Assembly (NCBI GenBank): GCA_032718565.1
Contig: JAVGVS010000649.1
Coordinates: 1-64,000 of the forward strand
Direction: 5' to 3'
Length of the DNA stretch: 64,000 nucleotides
From: Distichodus sexfasciatus
Lineage: Eukaryota; Chordata; Actinopteri; Characiformes; Distichodontidae
Shown: positions 55,690-64,000 of the stretch, in pieces
Position numbering within the stretch: the stretch's first letter is position 1
Layout: each line of letters opens with the position of its first letter
Notes under the pieces: generated by a model
What the model was told of the DNA's origin: nothing
Seen by the model: the letters and a program-made list of their open reading frames with translations, nothing else
Databases searched by the model: none
Program-made: the position numbers and the translations under genes

Positions 55690-56005
55690 ACTATTTATGA
55701 TTTAAATTAGCTAAGCTGACGCCAAGTTACAGTTTCAATTCAGTACTTAGCTACTCTACAAGCTACTGAGAACAAGTAGCTAATAACATCTAAGCTATTT
55801 CAAAGCCATGGTTTCTTGCTTCCATCTTCACCATGTTGGACCCTATCCTCAGTCTCCACCTTGCAGCTGCGAAGAATGTAATGCAATGAAATGTATGTAT
55901 GCCACACGGACATGGGAGACTATCAGAAGCTTCACTACTGACAAGCTAATGAAAAAGTAGTTAAGTTACAAGCTTCACTAATTGTAGTTAGCTGCTCCTC
56001 AAACA
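55690..56005 (-). mobile_element. Foldback-like repeat F, copy 3
   Basis: ACTTAGCTACTCTACAAGCT (left) and AAAAAGTAGTTAAGTTACAA (right) are of the TAGCTACTTTTT type seen in copies 1 and 2. The interior CACCTTGCAGCTGCGAAGAA is the complement of copy 1's GGCAGCTGCAAGATGGAG region. Confidence 0.4.
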
Positions 56006-56333
56006 CGGTGCACTGATCCATCATGGCTTGGCCTGTCTGTGCTAATCCAAAGCTTACAGAGCAGGGAGAAGACTGTAGCCGGTCATATATTTTCAAAATG
56101 TGCTGAGTCAAGTTGCCATGTCCATATAGGAGAACGCTTTGGCTGAGTGCATTTGTGGCTGGAACAGTGAGGTCTCTTTTTTCATTGAAAAGTAGTTTGT
56201 TCCAGTGGAAACTGTCAGCGGTTGTAAATCTGCAGAAAGCTATGCAACTGGACTGTACCACTTTGGTAGAGCAATGCAGGGGGTCAGGGGTTGGGGGAGA
56301 GGTACAAGTTGGCACCAAGCAAAATGACGACAT
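55935..56333 (-). other. Unrecognised 132-codon open frame
   Basis: This is the longest frame in the window that is not mainly microsatellite, apart from the paired frames at 59.4-60.0 kb. It starts MSSFCLVPTCTSPPTPDP and contains FTTADSFHWNKLLFNEKRDL and YGHGNLTQHILKIYDRLQSS. Its last ~20 codons run into foldback repeat F. I recognise no domain. It may be a fragment of the repeat's autonomous parent, a decayed gene copy, or chance. No splice or start context supports a host gene. Confidence 0.2.
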
Positions 56334-56339
56334 TAATGT

Positions 56340-57230
56340 TGTTTTATTGTTAGGTTATTTTTTTAAAGAAATAAATAGGAAAATCAGACATAATATTATA
56401 ACAGGTAAAATATAAGATATACTGTATATGATGTTATATTATTACATACTGCATATCTATATCTGTCTTTATCTACCTATATTGGGTGCCCAATTAGTGC
56501 CCAGTTAGTCGATAACAAAGATTTTCTACAATTTCTGAAGAAAATAATAGAAAATCTCCATTTCTCTGCACATGGTGACCAAAGAACAGGTCGGTCAGGT
56601 GCAAACGCAAGCGACCTCCTGAACTCTCAAGTAGTTTTACGACCAGAAAGGTCAAAGGTCAGCCCTGAGAGGGAGAGCGCACAAGCTTCTTTGAAAAGAA
56701 AAACCTCCGCAAATGGGAAAAAGGGGCCCACCTCTTTAAGGGGGAGAAGACCTGAAGACCTCATAAAAATTCACCACAGACTGACAGCCAAGCCTCATTT
56801 TTCGTCATCCCGTCTGTCTATAAATTTGGTCTTCCTCCTCTCTCTCTCTTTTTTTACCACTGAAATTTCCCCTTGGTGGAGCGATAATGACAGACTCTAA
56901 AATCCCTTTAACCATATTCTTTCTATCTTCCGCTTTGGGGCTTCTCTCTCTCTTGTTTACTGTATACTCCCACTCCAGCTGGGAGAGCTTTTAAAGGAGA
57001 ACTCCACCCAAAAACACTGAAGTGGCTAGCAGAAAATGAACATGCTACTTGCCCCTTTAAGCCTTCCGCCATCATTACACATCAGTGTTTTTTGGGGGGA
57101 AAGGTTGACTGTTCCTTTAAGAGCTTTCCCGTCCAGAGTGGGTGCATGCACTACTCTTTTCAATGGCCATTGCTTTTCATTCACAAACCTTCTCTTCCTT
57201 TGCTGTACGACTCCAAAGTCAGTCCTTTAT
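56340..57230. other. Stretch without a recognised gene
   Basis: 56580-57060 is GC-richer and non-repetitive, with several short frames but no domain. Nothing else recognised. Confidence 0.4.

Positions 57231-57232
<2 letters not shown>

Positions 57233-57263
<31 letters not shown>
57233..57263. repeat. (CT)n microsatellite
   Basis: About 15 CT dinucleotides. All three plus frames across it read SLSLSL, which explains the overlapping 70-114-codon frames. Confidence 0.92.
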
Positions 57264-57268
<5 letters not shown>

Positions 57269-57534
57269 ATCTGCCAACACACTCACACGTCATCAGATCC
57301 CTGAAGAGATTTCCAGCCGGGCCTCTGACGCTCCAGCCTCGGGTGGAAGCGCCACTATAATTCTGTCACACAGCTCCTGAATGTTTTCACTTAGCATCCG
57401 ATTAGCATCAGATGGCTGTTTTTTTATTTCCATTGCTGCTATCCCATATAGGCCCATTAAAAGAAAACTACAAAAATTGGTATTTTTGCCTGGTGCATTT
57501 AACACATTTATACATTTAAAATCATTAGCTGCTT

Positions 57535-58235
57535 AAGCTTGATTTTGGCAAACTCCAACATGGATTTCGGGCCAAAGCAACTTGTCAAACCATGTTAAGT
57601 TTCTTAAGAATTTCGTAAGTTTTGCTTTCCCATTGTTGGACCAGCCATCTTGGCAAGTCATTCCAAGTTTTGTAAACATTGCTTTATGAACTTAGGGTCA
57701 AACCTACTTGGCAAAGCACCTTAAGTTTCTGAACTGCTTTGTAAGTATTGCTTTGTGAAATAAGGGCCAAACCAACTTTGCAAACCAGTAAACTAGTAAA
57801 CTTTTTAAGCTATCATAAATAATGCTTTATGAAATTAGAGCCAAACCATGGTCAGTTTCTTAAGGGTTCATAAGTATTTCTTTACAAACTTAAGGACAAT
57901 CCAACTTGGCAAACCATGTTAAGCTTCTTACGAGTTTCTTAAGAATTGCTTTCCAACCTATGGCTAAACCATGTTAAGTTTCTAAAGCAATACTGCTTTA
58001 TGAACTTAGAGGCAAAGCATCTTAGCAAACTATGTTAGGTTTCTTAAGTTTTTCATAAGTATTTTGCTACATAAAAGCGTATGTCTTTCTTAAGTATTGC
58101 TTTCCGAACATAGGTACAGCCAACTTGTCAAGCTTTTCCAAGTTTCTTAAGTGTTTCATAAGAATTGCTTTATGAAATTAGGGCCAAACCAACTTGGCAA
58201 CCATGTTAAGTTTCGTAAGTATTACTTTACTTTTA
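57535..58235. repeat. Degenerate ~70-bp minisatellite field
   Basis: The phrase GGGCCAAACCAACTTGGCAA, then ACCATGTTAAGTTTCTTAAG, then CATAAGTATTGCTTTATGAA recurs about ten times, starting near 57570, 57640, 57686, 57763, 57836, 57892, 57959, 58008, 58110 and 58182. Spacing varies from ~45 to ~100 bp. No coding frame persists. Confidence 0.8.
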
Positions 58236-58239
58236 AATG

Positions 58240-58945
58240 TGTTAACAGCCTTAATAGAGCAGCCAATTAACTAATATTTAACTAAATACAGGGGTGTTGG
58301 CAGCTGATTTTGCACAGGCTTTTTTGAGTCTAGCCTGGATAGCCAAAATAACTGTACAGTTGTTTAGCTTATTCATTTCATTAACATGTATGCATCTCAA
58401 AATTAAATGATAATGTAGGCAGTCTACTATAGTCTGTAGTCTACTATAACACATTTTATATACTGTATACAAGTTGAAAAAAATCCTCGGCTCCTCTTTG
58501 AATTTACATTCGGTTTGGGCTAAGCCCAGAGTGTCATTAAACTCTAAATGCCCCTGATTAAATATAAAAAAAATTCAGTCTATATATTTACAAGACAATT
58601 TCTGTAAGAGATCATCTAGACACTTACCAAAAGTCAGCATCATAGTTAATAAAGCTTGAAAACTGAGCATTGCTTCTTAAAAACAACCTCAGCAATGCTA
58701 AACACACCATTAATACATAATTTAGTTTTAGTTTAGAGAAAAGAGTGCAAAATACAATAAAAGTGTCCATTCATAAAAAAGACAGAATGATCGAATTTTA
58801 ACCTCTTAATCACATCCACCCCTTTATGAGCACATGAAAGAACACATGTGCCATCGAAAAAGCCTTTTGTCACACTTTTATGTAGCACCATATTTCTTTT
58901 TTGATGGCCCTTTATGATATAATGGCAATAAAAAGCTTCACAGCT
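58240..58945. other. AT-rich stretch without a recognised gene
   Basis: Nothing recognised. Confidence 0.45.
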
Positions 58946-58949
58946 TCCA

Positions 58950-58951
58950 GT

Positions 58952-59013
<62 letters not shown>
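58950..59013. repeat. (GT)n-(GA)n compound microsatellite
   Basis: GT run 58950-58975 passes directly into a GA run to 59013. The minus-strand frame here reads only these arrays in its first third. Confidence 0.93.
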
Positions 59014-59014
<1 letters not shown>

Positions 59015-59019
<5 letters not shown>

Positions 59020-59740
59020 TCTGGTTACCGTATTAAGAAGCTGTCTCTCAGTTTTGCTATTGATTCTAGTCCAATATATTAACAACCAACCTTCGTCTTC
59101 TCTGAAGGCTGCATTAAAGGAAAAGTTCAGTTAAAAACTTAAAAAACCTGGAAGCTGGTGTCGAAACCCACCTGCTAGTATCATAATGAGGGACAATAAG
59201 TGTCAATTCTATTTCAATTATAGGTATACATGAATGTAAACATATATACAGTATGTTTTCTGTTATTTTACACTACATTTATATTCACCCTATAATTTTT
59301 TTTATAGTATATTATATTTCACACAAGCTTTATACCTTATATAATATATAGCATGCTTATATTCTTCACCCTATACATTGTATTTGTATAATACTCTATA
59401 CAGTTTATTTTTACGTACAGTATATTGTTCACATTGTTATTTGCTTTGCCATTTTTCTTTGTAATTTAACTTTTTTCAATACTTTTGATTTGTAAAAAGT
59501 TTTTTTAATGAGAGTGACTTCAAGATTTAATATGCCTGCAGATAGCACATTTGACGTTAGGATAAGGCAAAAAGAGCCAGTGGGAGCTAATATAATAAGG
59601 TCAGAATCTAAAGGGGTGAAGTGGGAACTGGACCACTTCATTTTTGAAAAGTTTTTTTTTGTTTTATCTGAAATACAGAACACTTTGCACCACAATGGAA
59701 GTATCTCTCTCTGCCACACACACATCTCCCTGAAGAAACT
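59015..59740. other. AT-rich stretch without a recognised gene
   Basis: 59200-59420 is a field of TATATT/GTATATT-like sequence without a clean period. Opposed frames at 59429-59908 (-) and 59508-59972 (+) overlap over 400 bp, and neither shows a domain. Confidence 0.4.
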
Positions 59741-59754
59741 GTGGAGAAAACAAC

Positions 59755-59975
59755 ATCCTACTTTATCTGGCCTCCCTTTCCAGCATAGGAAGCCATCGAG
59801 CCCAATTTCCTGCAGGCCAGATAAGATCAGCCAATCACGCGCCAGGACCGGAGGGCAGTCACAGGTCACGTCCCATCGGGTCACATCAGGTGGCCAATCA
59901 GAAGCCATGGCGCCCTTCCACCGGCCCTCGCCGTCCCCGCTGACGAGATACGCAGATACGCCGCAGGGATGAGTT
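59755..59975. promoter_or_regulatory. GC-rich block with GATA, CCAAT and E-box motifs
   Basis: TTATCT at 59763 and AGATAAG at 59819 are GATA-type sites in opposite orientation. CCAATCA occurs at 59831 and 59894, AGGTCA at 59863 and CAGGTG at 59887. The block is unique, CpG-containing and embedded in AT-rich DNA. A promoter or enhancer is plausible; no transcript or TATA-initiator pair is evident, so this is motif-based inference. Confidence 0.3.
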
Positions 59976-60054
59976 GGAGAGGAGGGGGCAGGAAATGGCC
60001 ATGTGTGTTTTTTAGAGTTGTTTTTCTTTTCAGAGGATTTAAAATGGCTAATAA

Positions 60055-60058
<4 letters not shown>

Positions 60059-60093
<35 letters not shown>
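60059..60093. repeat. (GA)n microsatellite
   Basis: About 16 GA dinucleotides ending GGGAGAAG. Confidence 0.92.
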
Positions 60094-60097
<4 letters not shown>

Positions 60098-60284
60098 AGA
60101 GAATGTTTAAAAATGTCAATGAGAGAGACAGGGAGAGCAAATGAGAAAGGACATTTTAAATTCCCTCTCTGCAAGAGTTATGAGAGGTGAAAGAGGATTT
60201 AAAATTCTTCATAAAACTGAGAAGAGCTTTTTAAAAATCGATGGAAGGAGAGAAAAAAGTATCGGATGGAAAGAAAAAGAGAGA

Positions 60285-61235
60285 TCATACACCACCACCA
60301 CACCATCTGCATTCTACTATGAAACCACACTACTATCACTGCATATCTAGATCCCAATACACCATCTAAAATTCCAAAACAGTACTATTACACTATCCAC
60401 ATTCTAATACAACACTGCTATGCTACAATTACAGCATCTGCACTCCATTACAGCAACGGTACCCCACACACATTCGACAACACCACTATTTCACCATGCT
60501 CCACCATGCCGCTCACAACCCCCATCATACCATCCATATTCCTTTAAACCACCATTACAGCATCCACATTCTTCAGCACCACTCTAGCAGCATTTCAGCA
60601 TTCACACTGCACTACAATATAACACTACAATTGCACCTTCCATTACAGCACCACTACACTATCCACATTACACTACTACATCACTGCACCATCCATCCAA
60701 ATCGAGTACAACCGCATCATACCATCTATATTCCACTAAACCACCATTACACCATCCACATTCCACTACAGCACAACTAAACCATCCACATTCCACTACA
60801 GCACATCCGCATTCCACTACAGCACAACTAAACCATCCACATTCCACTACAGCACAAGTACACCATCGCACTTTCCACTACAGCACATCCGCATTCCACT
60901 ACAGCACAACTAAACCATCGCACATTCCACTACAGCACATCCACACTCTACTACAGCACAACTAAATCATCGCACATTCCACTACAGCACAACTAAACCA
61001 TCGCACATTCCACTACAGCATATCCACTTTCCACTACAGCACAACTAAACCAACCCACATTTTCCACTATGGCACCATTACACACACCATCCACTACTAG
61101 ACCACCATCACACCATCTACCTTCCAAAACACCATCTTACACCATCCAAGTTCACTACAACCCCATCATACCATCCACATTCCACTACAACACCACTACA
61201 CACAGTCCTCATTCCACTGCATCAACACACCAGTC
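60285..61235. repeat. ~31-bp minisatellite, ~950 bp
   Basis: Units of the type CCATCCACATTCCACTACAG followed by CACAACTAAA. They are regular between about 60760 and 61050 and increasingly diverged toward both ends. The plus strand is nearly G-free in the core. The frames at 60496-60780 (+) and 60668-60871 (-) are readings of the repeat. Confidence 0.9.
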
Positions 61236-61291
61236 AAACACTATGTGAGCATTTCCCACAGAGTTGACTCACCTGTACAGAGAGAACAGAC

Positions 61292-61310
61292 GTCTCACAC
61301 ACACACACAC
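61292..61310. repeat. Short (CA)n run
   Basis: Nine CA dinucleotides. Confidence 0.8.
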
Positions 61311-61500
61311 ACATACATGATTATGGAAGGTATTATATCTGATTTCCCTGCTGCTGAAGCAGAGGAAGTATGAATGTTTTTAGAAGAGTTTGATATAAAC
61401 AGGAACACTACTTGCGTGTGTGTGTTGGAAAGTGTGTGTCACAGGAGCAGGAAGGAGACAGCAAACAGTGATTGTTGCTCTGTGCTGTCCTGCAGCCCTG

Positions 61501-61502
<2 letters not shown>

Positions 61503-61538
<36 letters not shown>

Positions 61539-61626
61539 TACACCTGAAGTCTCCACATCCATCAGAGCCAAATCACCATCGGGGCTGTTTGATGGAGTGC
61601 AATCTAGAGCTAATAGCTAGCAAATG

Positions 61627-61660
<34 letters not shown>
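61503..61660. repeat. Two (CT)n arrays
   Basis: Runs at about 61503-61533 and 61631-61658 separated by ~100 bp of unique sequence. Confidence 0.92.
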
Positions 61661-61674
61661 GTTTTCTCTCTCTT

Positions 61675-62035
61675 GGCCTGCCTGTCTTTTTTTCCCCTCC
61701 CACCACCTCTCTCCCTCTCTCCTCTCATCTATCTAATTTGCTTGATCTCTCTATGTATGGTCGCAGAGAGAGAGAGAAAGAGAAACAAAAAAATGGTGGA
61801 TGGAGATGAATAGACAGGCAGACTGAGAGAGAGAGACAGAATAAAACAGAGGGATACAGACTAAGAGAGAGAAAGAGACAGACACAAAAAAGGAAGAGAG
61901 AGGCTGAAAGTTAGAGAAAAGACTGAGTAAAAGAGAGAGAGAAAGAGTCAAACATAAAGAAAATAGGGAGGCAAAGAGTAAATCAGACGGACAGTGAGAA
62001 AGAGAGAGGTAGAGAGAAAGAAACTCTCTCTTCCT
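61675..62035. repeat. Pyrimidine-rich then purine-rich tract
   Basis: 61661-61755 is CT-rich and 61765-62030 is GA-rich on the same strand, so the two halves are broadly complementary. Confidence 0.75.
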
Positions 62036-62108
62036 CTGTAAGACCAGGATGTGGTGTCTCATGCATATATAATTCTAGGCCTTTCAAAGAACACCACTAG
62101 GATGTTCG

Positions 62109-62110
<2 letters not shown>

Positions 62111-62143
<33 letters not shown>

Positions 62144-62160
62144 TGTGTGTGTTTGTGTGG
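62111..62160. repeat. (GT)n microsatellite
   Basis: GT repeats with two TTTGTG interruptions. Confidence 0.92.
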
Positions 62161-62296
62161 TTAGAAAGAGGAAGGGATGTAAACTGGGTCTGAAATCAAA
62201 GTCTGAAATAGTGCTCTGGCTTTTCTCTCATTTCGACTTCCAGTAAAATTTTCAACACTCTAATGTTTATTAAAGTTTCCGGCCACGGCTTCTCTC

Positions 62297-62343
62297 AGTG
62301 TGTGTGTGTGTGTGTGTGGGTGTGTGTGTGTGTGGGGGGGGGG
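62297..62343. repeat. (GT)n with G-run
   Basis: GTGTGTG repeats with a GGGTG interruption, ending in G9 (62334-62342). Confidence 0.9.
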
Positions 62344-62344
62344 T

Positions 62345-62655
62345 GTTTGAAAAGTTTCCGGCTGTGGCTTTTCAGCGTGTGTTAACCGGGAGTTTTTTTC
62401 CTGCGTTGATCCCAGAGAGAATTCCTACTCAGAGTGACTGATTCCTCCGGAAAAGCGTTCGACCTGAACAGTACACACACACAACCACAGTCTCTCTGTG
62501 TTTAACGCAGTGTGTGTGTGTGCGTGTGTGCGTGCAATAGCTGACGGGAATTTCAGTTCCGCTTTGGATTGCATAGGGACACACACACACGTTTGTAGCA
62601 GACCTTCTGGGCCCAGGCTGGTTAATGTTTGGCCAGAAAGATGGAGACGGACTGT
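62345..62655. other. Unique stretch with short GT/CA runs
   Basis: Short GT and CA runs at 62512-62530 and 62580-62590. AAAGTTTCCGGC(C/T) occurs both at ~62271 and ~62351. No gene. Confidence 0.45.
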
Positions 62656-62658
<3 letters not shown>

Positions 62659-62696
<38 letters not shown>

Positions 62697-62925
62697 AAGA
62701 AAGAGAATAATGGGGGAAAGAGAGACAGCAAGAAACAGAGTGAAAGAAAGTCAGAGAAATGAGGGGAAAGACAGGAATAAGAAGACGGAGAAAGAGATGA
62801 CGGAAGGGAGAGAGAGAAATAAGGTAAAATAGAGAAGGACAGAGAGAGACACTCGCTCCTAAGATAGAGAAAGAGAGACAAATAGAGAGAAAGAAATAGA
62901 AAGGGACAGAGAGAGAGAGAAAGTG
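62659..62925. repeat. (GA)n array and purine-rich tract
   Basis: GA run 62659-62687 followed by diverged GAAAGA/GAGACA sequence. Confidence 0.85.
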
Positions 62926-62943
62926 TGTGTGTGTGTGTGTGTA

Positions 62944-62999
<56 letters not shown>
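62924..62999. repeat. (GT)n-(GA)n compound microsatellite
   Basis: GT run with one TATG break to ~62963, then a GA run to 62998. The 196-codon minus frame over 62429-63019 is essentially a reading of this and the preceding purine tract. Confidence 0.93.
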
Positions 63000-63000
<1 letters not shown>

Positions 63001-63105
63001 CTGTTATTAGACCTGGCACTCTAGCGGTTGGTGTGTGTGTGTCTGTTCCTTTCTGCTACTTTGACAAATGTAACCCCATTTATTTTTCTACCTCCAATTT
63101 TCAAT

Positions 63106-63131
63106 TTCTCTCTCTCTCTCTCTCTCTCTCC
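63106..63131. repeat. (CT)n microsatellite
   Basis: About 13 CT dinucleotides. Confidence 0.9.
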
Positions 63132-63231
63132 CGAACCAAGCCAGCAGCCATCACAAATAAAAGAGGAGCGCTTATCCACTGTAGCCTGTATGTAACTGAA
63201 CCATAAAGCACAGTCTATGCACCGCAGCTTC

Positions 63232-63261
63232 ACACACATACACACACACACACACACACAC
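63232..63261. repeat. (CA)n microsatellite
   Basis: CA repeats with one CATA break. Confidence 0.9.
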
Positions 63262-63385
63262 TCGGATTTGACTGATGCCAGATGAAAACGATCCTAAAGC
63301 AATATTTAGATCAGATTAAAACTAGTTTCCGATGAGAGCCAAAATTCTCCACCACTGCATATATCAGAACCCCTGCTCTGCCGTT

Positions 63386-63425
63386 CTGTGTGTGTGTGTG
63401 GTGTGGGGTGTGTGTTGGGGGTGGT
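63386..63425. repeat. GT/GGGGT-rich tract
   Basis: GTGTGTGTG followed by GTGTGGGGTGTGTGTTGGGG. Confidence 0.8.
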
Positions 63426-63609
63426 TCAGCCGCCTTAAGGGGTAGGGGGCTGTTTCTTCCCAGGGGAAAAAGAGGGAACTCTCAGATACTTTGGCATCCC
63501 AGAGAAAACTCATTCTCCTTCTTCATTCTTCTCTCTTCTCGTTCCGCCCCTCTTCCGTGTGCGTGGTGGGGGGAGGTCGTATTCAGAGCAAGCAGAGGGG
63601 AACCGCTTG

Positions 63610-63612
<3 letters not shown>

Positions 63613-63641
<29 letters not shown>

Positions 63642-63661
63642 CTGAGAGAGAGAGAGAGAGG
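63613..63661. repeat. (GT)n-(GA)n compound microsatellite
   Basis: GT run 63615-63641, CT spacer, then GA run 63644-63661. The same GT-to-GA order appears at 58950 and 62924. Confidence 0.92.
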
Positions 63662-64000
63662 ATCTTTCCAAGGTGAGAAAATGTTTTTTAAAGCATCCCC
63701 AAAGTTAAATTGGAAAAATCAGAAAACGCGTGTATGTGAATGTGAAGAGAGAAAGAAGATAAACACAAGTGGTATTTTCACTGCTGTACGTCAGCGTTAA
63801 TGGAGTTATTTTTTCACATTCGTTACCACAAACCATTCCACCTGTGACTAATCTGTCATTTTCAGAACTTGAGATTTAATGGCAAGTTTGTCTTACAGTT
63901 TTTCTCCATGAGATAAGTTCCATCACAGGTAATATCAAGTCACACACACCCAAACATGTGCACACTCACACATCCACTAGATCATATGCATAAAAATTCA

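Noticed and set aside
59429..59972. Opposed 154- and 159-codon frames
   Set aside because: They overlap over 400 bp, have no recognised domain and no splice or start context. Kept only as a note in the surrounding stretch.
62429..63019. 196-codon minus-strand open frame, longest in the window
   Set aside because: It is a translation of GA, GT and purine tracts (SLSLSL, HTHTHT). No domain, and composition alone explains the absence of stops.

Overview
The window looks like non-coding, repeat-dense nuclear DNA from a ray-finned fish (teleost). Three things point there: degenerate Tc1/mariner transposons of the kind common in fish, a CR1/L2-type (Rex1-like) LINE, and abundant tRNA-derived SINEs among a very high density of CA/GA microsatellites and minisatellites. 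The SINE and repeat style would fit an otophysan (characiform or siluriform) fish, but that is inference only. I could not identify any exon of a host protein-coding gene, any rRNA or functional tRNA gene, or any CRISPR array. Nearly all long open frames are translations of microsatellites or remnants of transposable elements. The window could be intergenic or one large intron; the sequence does not decide which.

Layout. 1-7 kb: mostly unique AT-rich DNA with a LINE 3' tail (1.9-2.1 kb), GA/CT arrays and a degenerate ~47-bp repeat field (5.0-5.4 kb). 7-14 kb: SINE fragments, the first copy of an unclassified dispersed repeat (called X here, 8.56 kb), a dispersed repeat Y (9.8 kb), a Tc1-like MITE (12.85-13.12 kb) and CA/GT arrays. 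14.4-17.4 kb: a foldback-like repeat, a dead Tc1 element, a SINE and a 257-bp tandem duplication. 18.85-21.33 kb: an imperfect 75-103-bp minisatellite split by a second dead Tc1 element with a clean TA duplication. 23-29 kb: repeat X, further SINEs, a ~1-kb degenerate CCCTAA-like tract with a short opposite-strand counterpart, and a 21-bp minisatellite. 30-42.5 kb: GATA array, long purine-rich tracts, a nuclear-receptor half-site cluster, teleost SINE-like repeats, and a Harbinger-like MITE with TAA duplication. 43-50 kb: SINE-like repeats, repeat X, two minisatellites (one interrupted by a SINE) and a long GT array. 51.4-54.1 kb: a broken LINE with endonuclease and reverse-transcriptase remnants. 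54.6-64 kb: dispersed repeats, a ~70-bp minisatellite field, a GC-rich GATA/CCAAT block, a ~31-bp minisatellite and dense GT/GA/CT arrays.

There is no operon-like or cooperating gene set. The biology visible is that of mobile elements and tandem arrays accumulating in one another. The points most worth checking are the nested insertions, repeat family X, the opposed telomere-like tracts, the duplicated end of the Harbinger-like MITE, and a few unique GC-richer blocks that may be regulatory.
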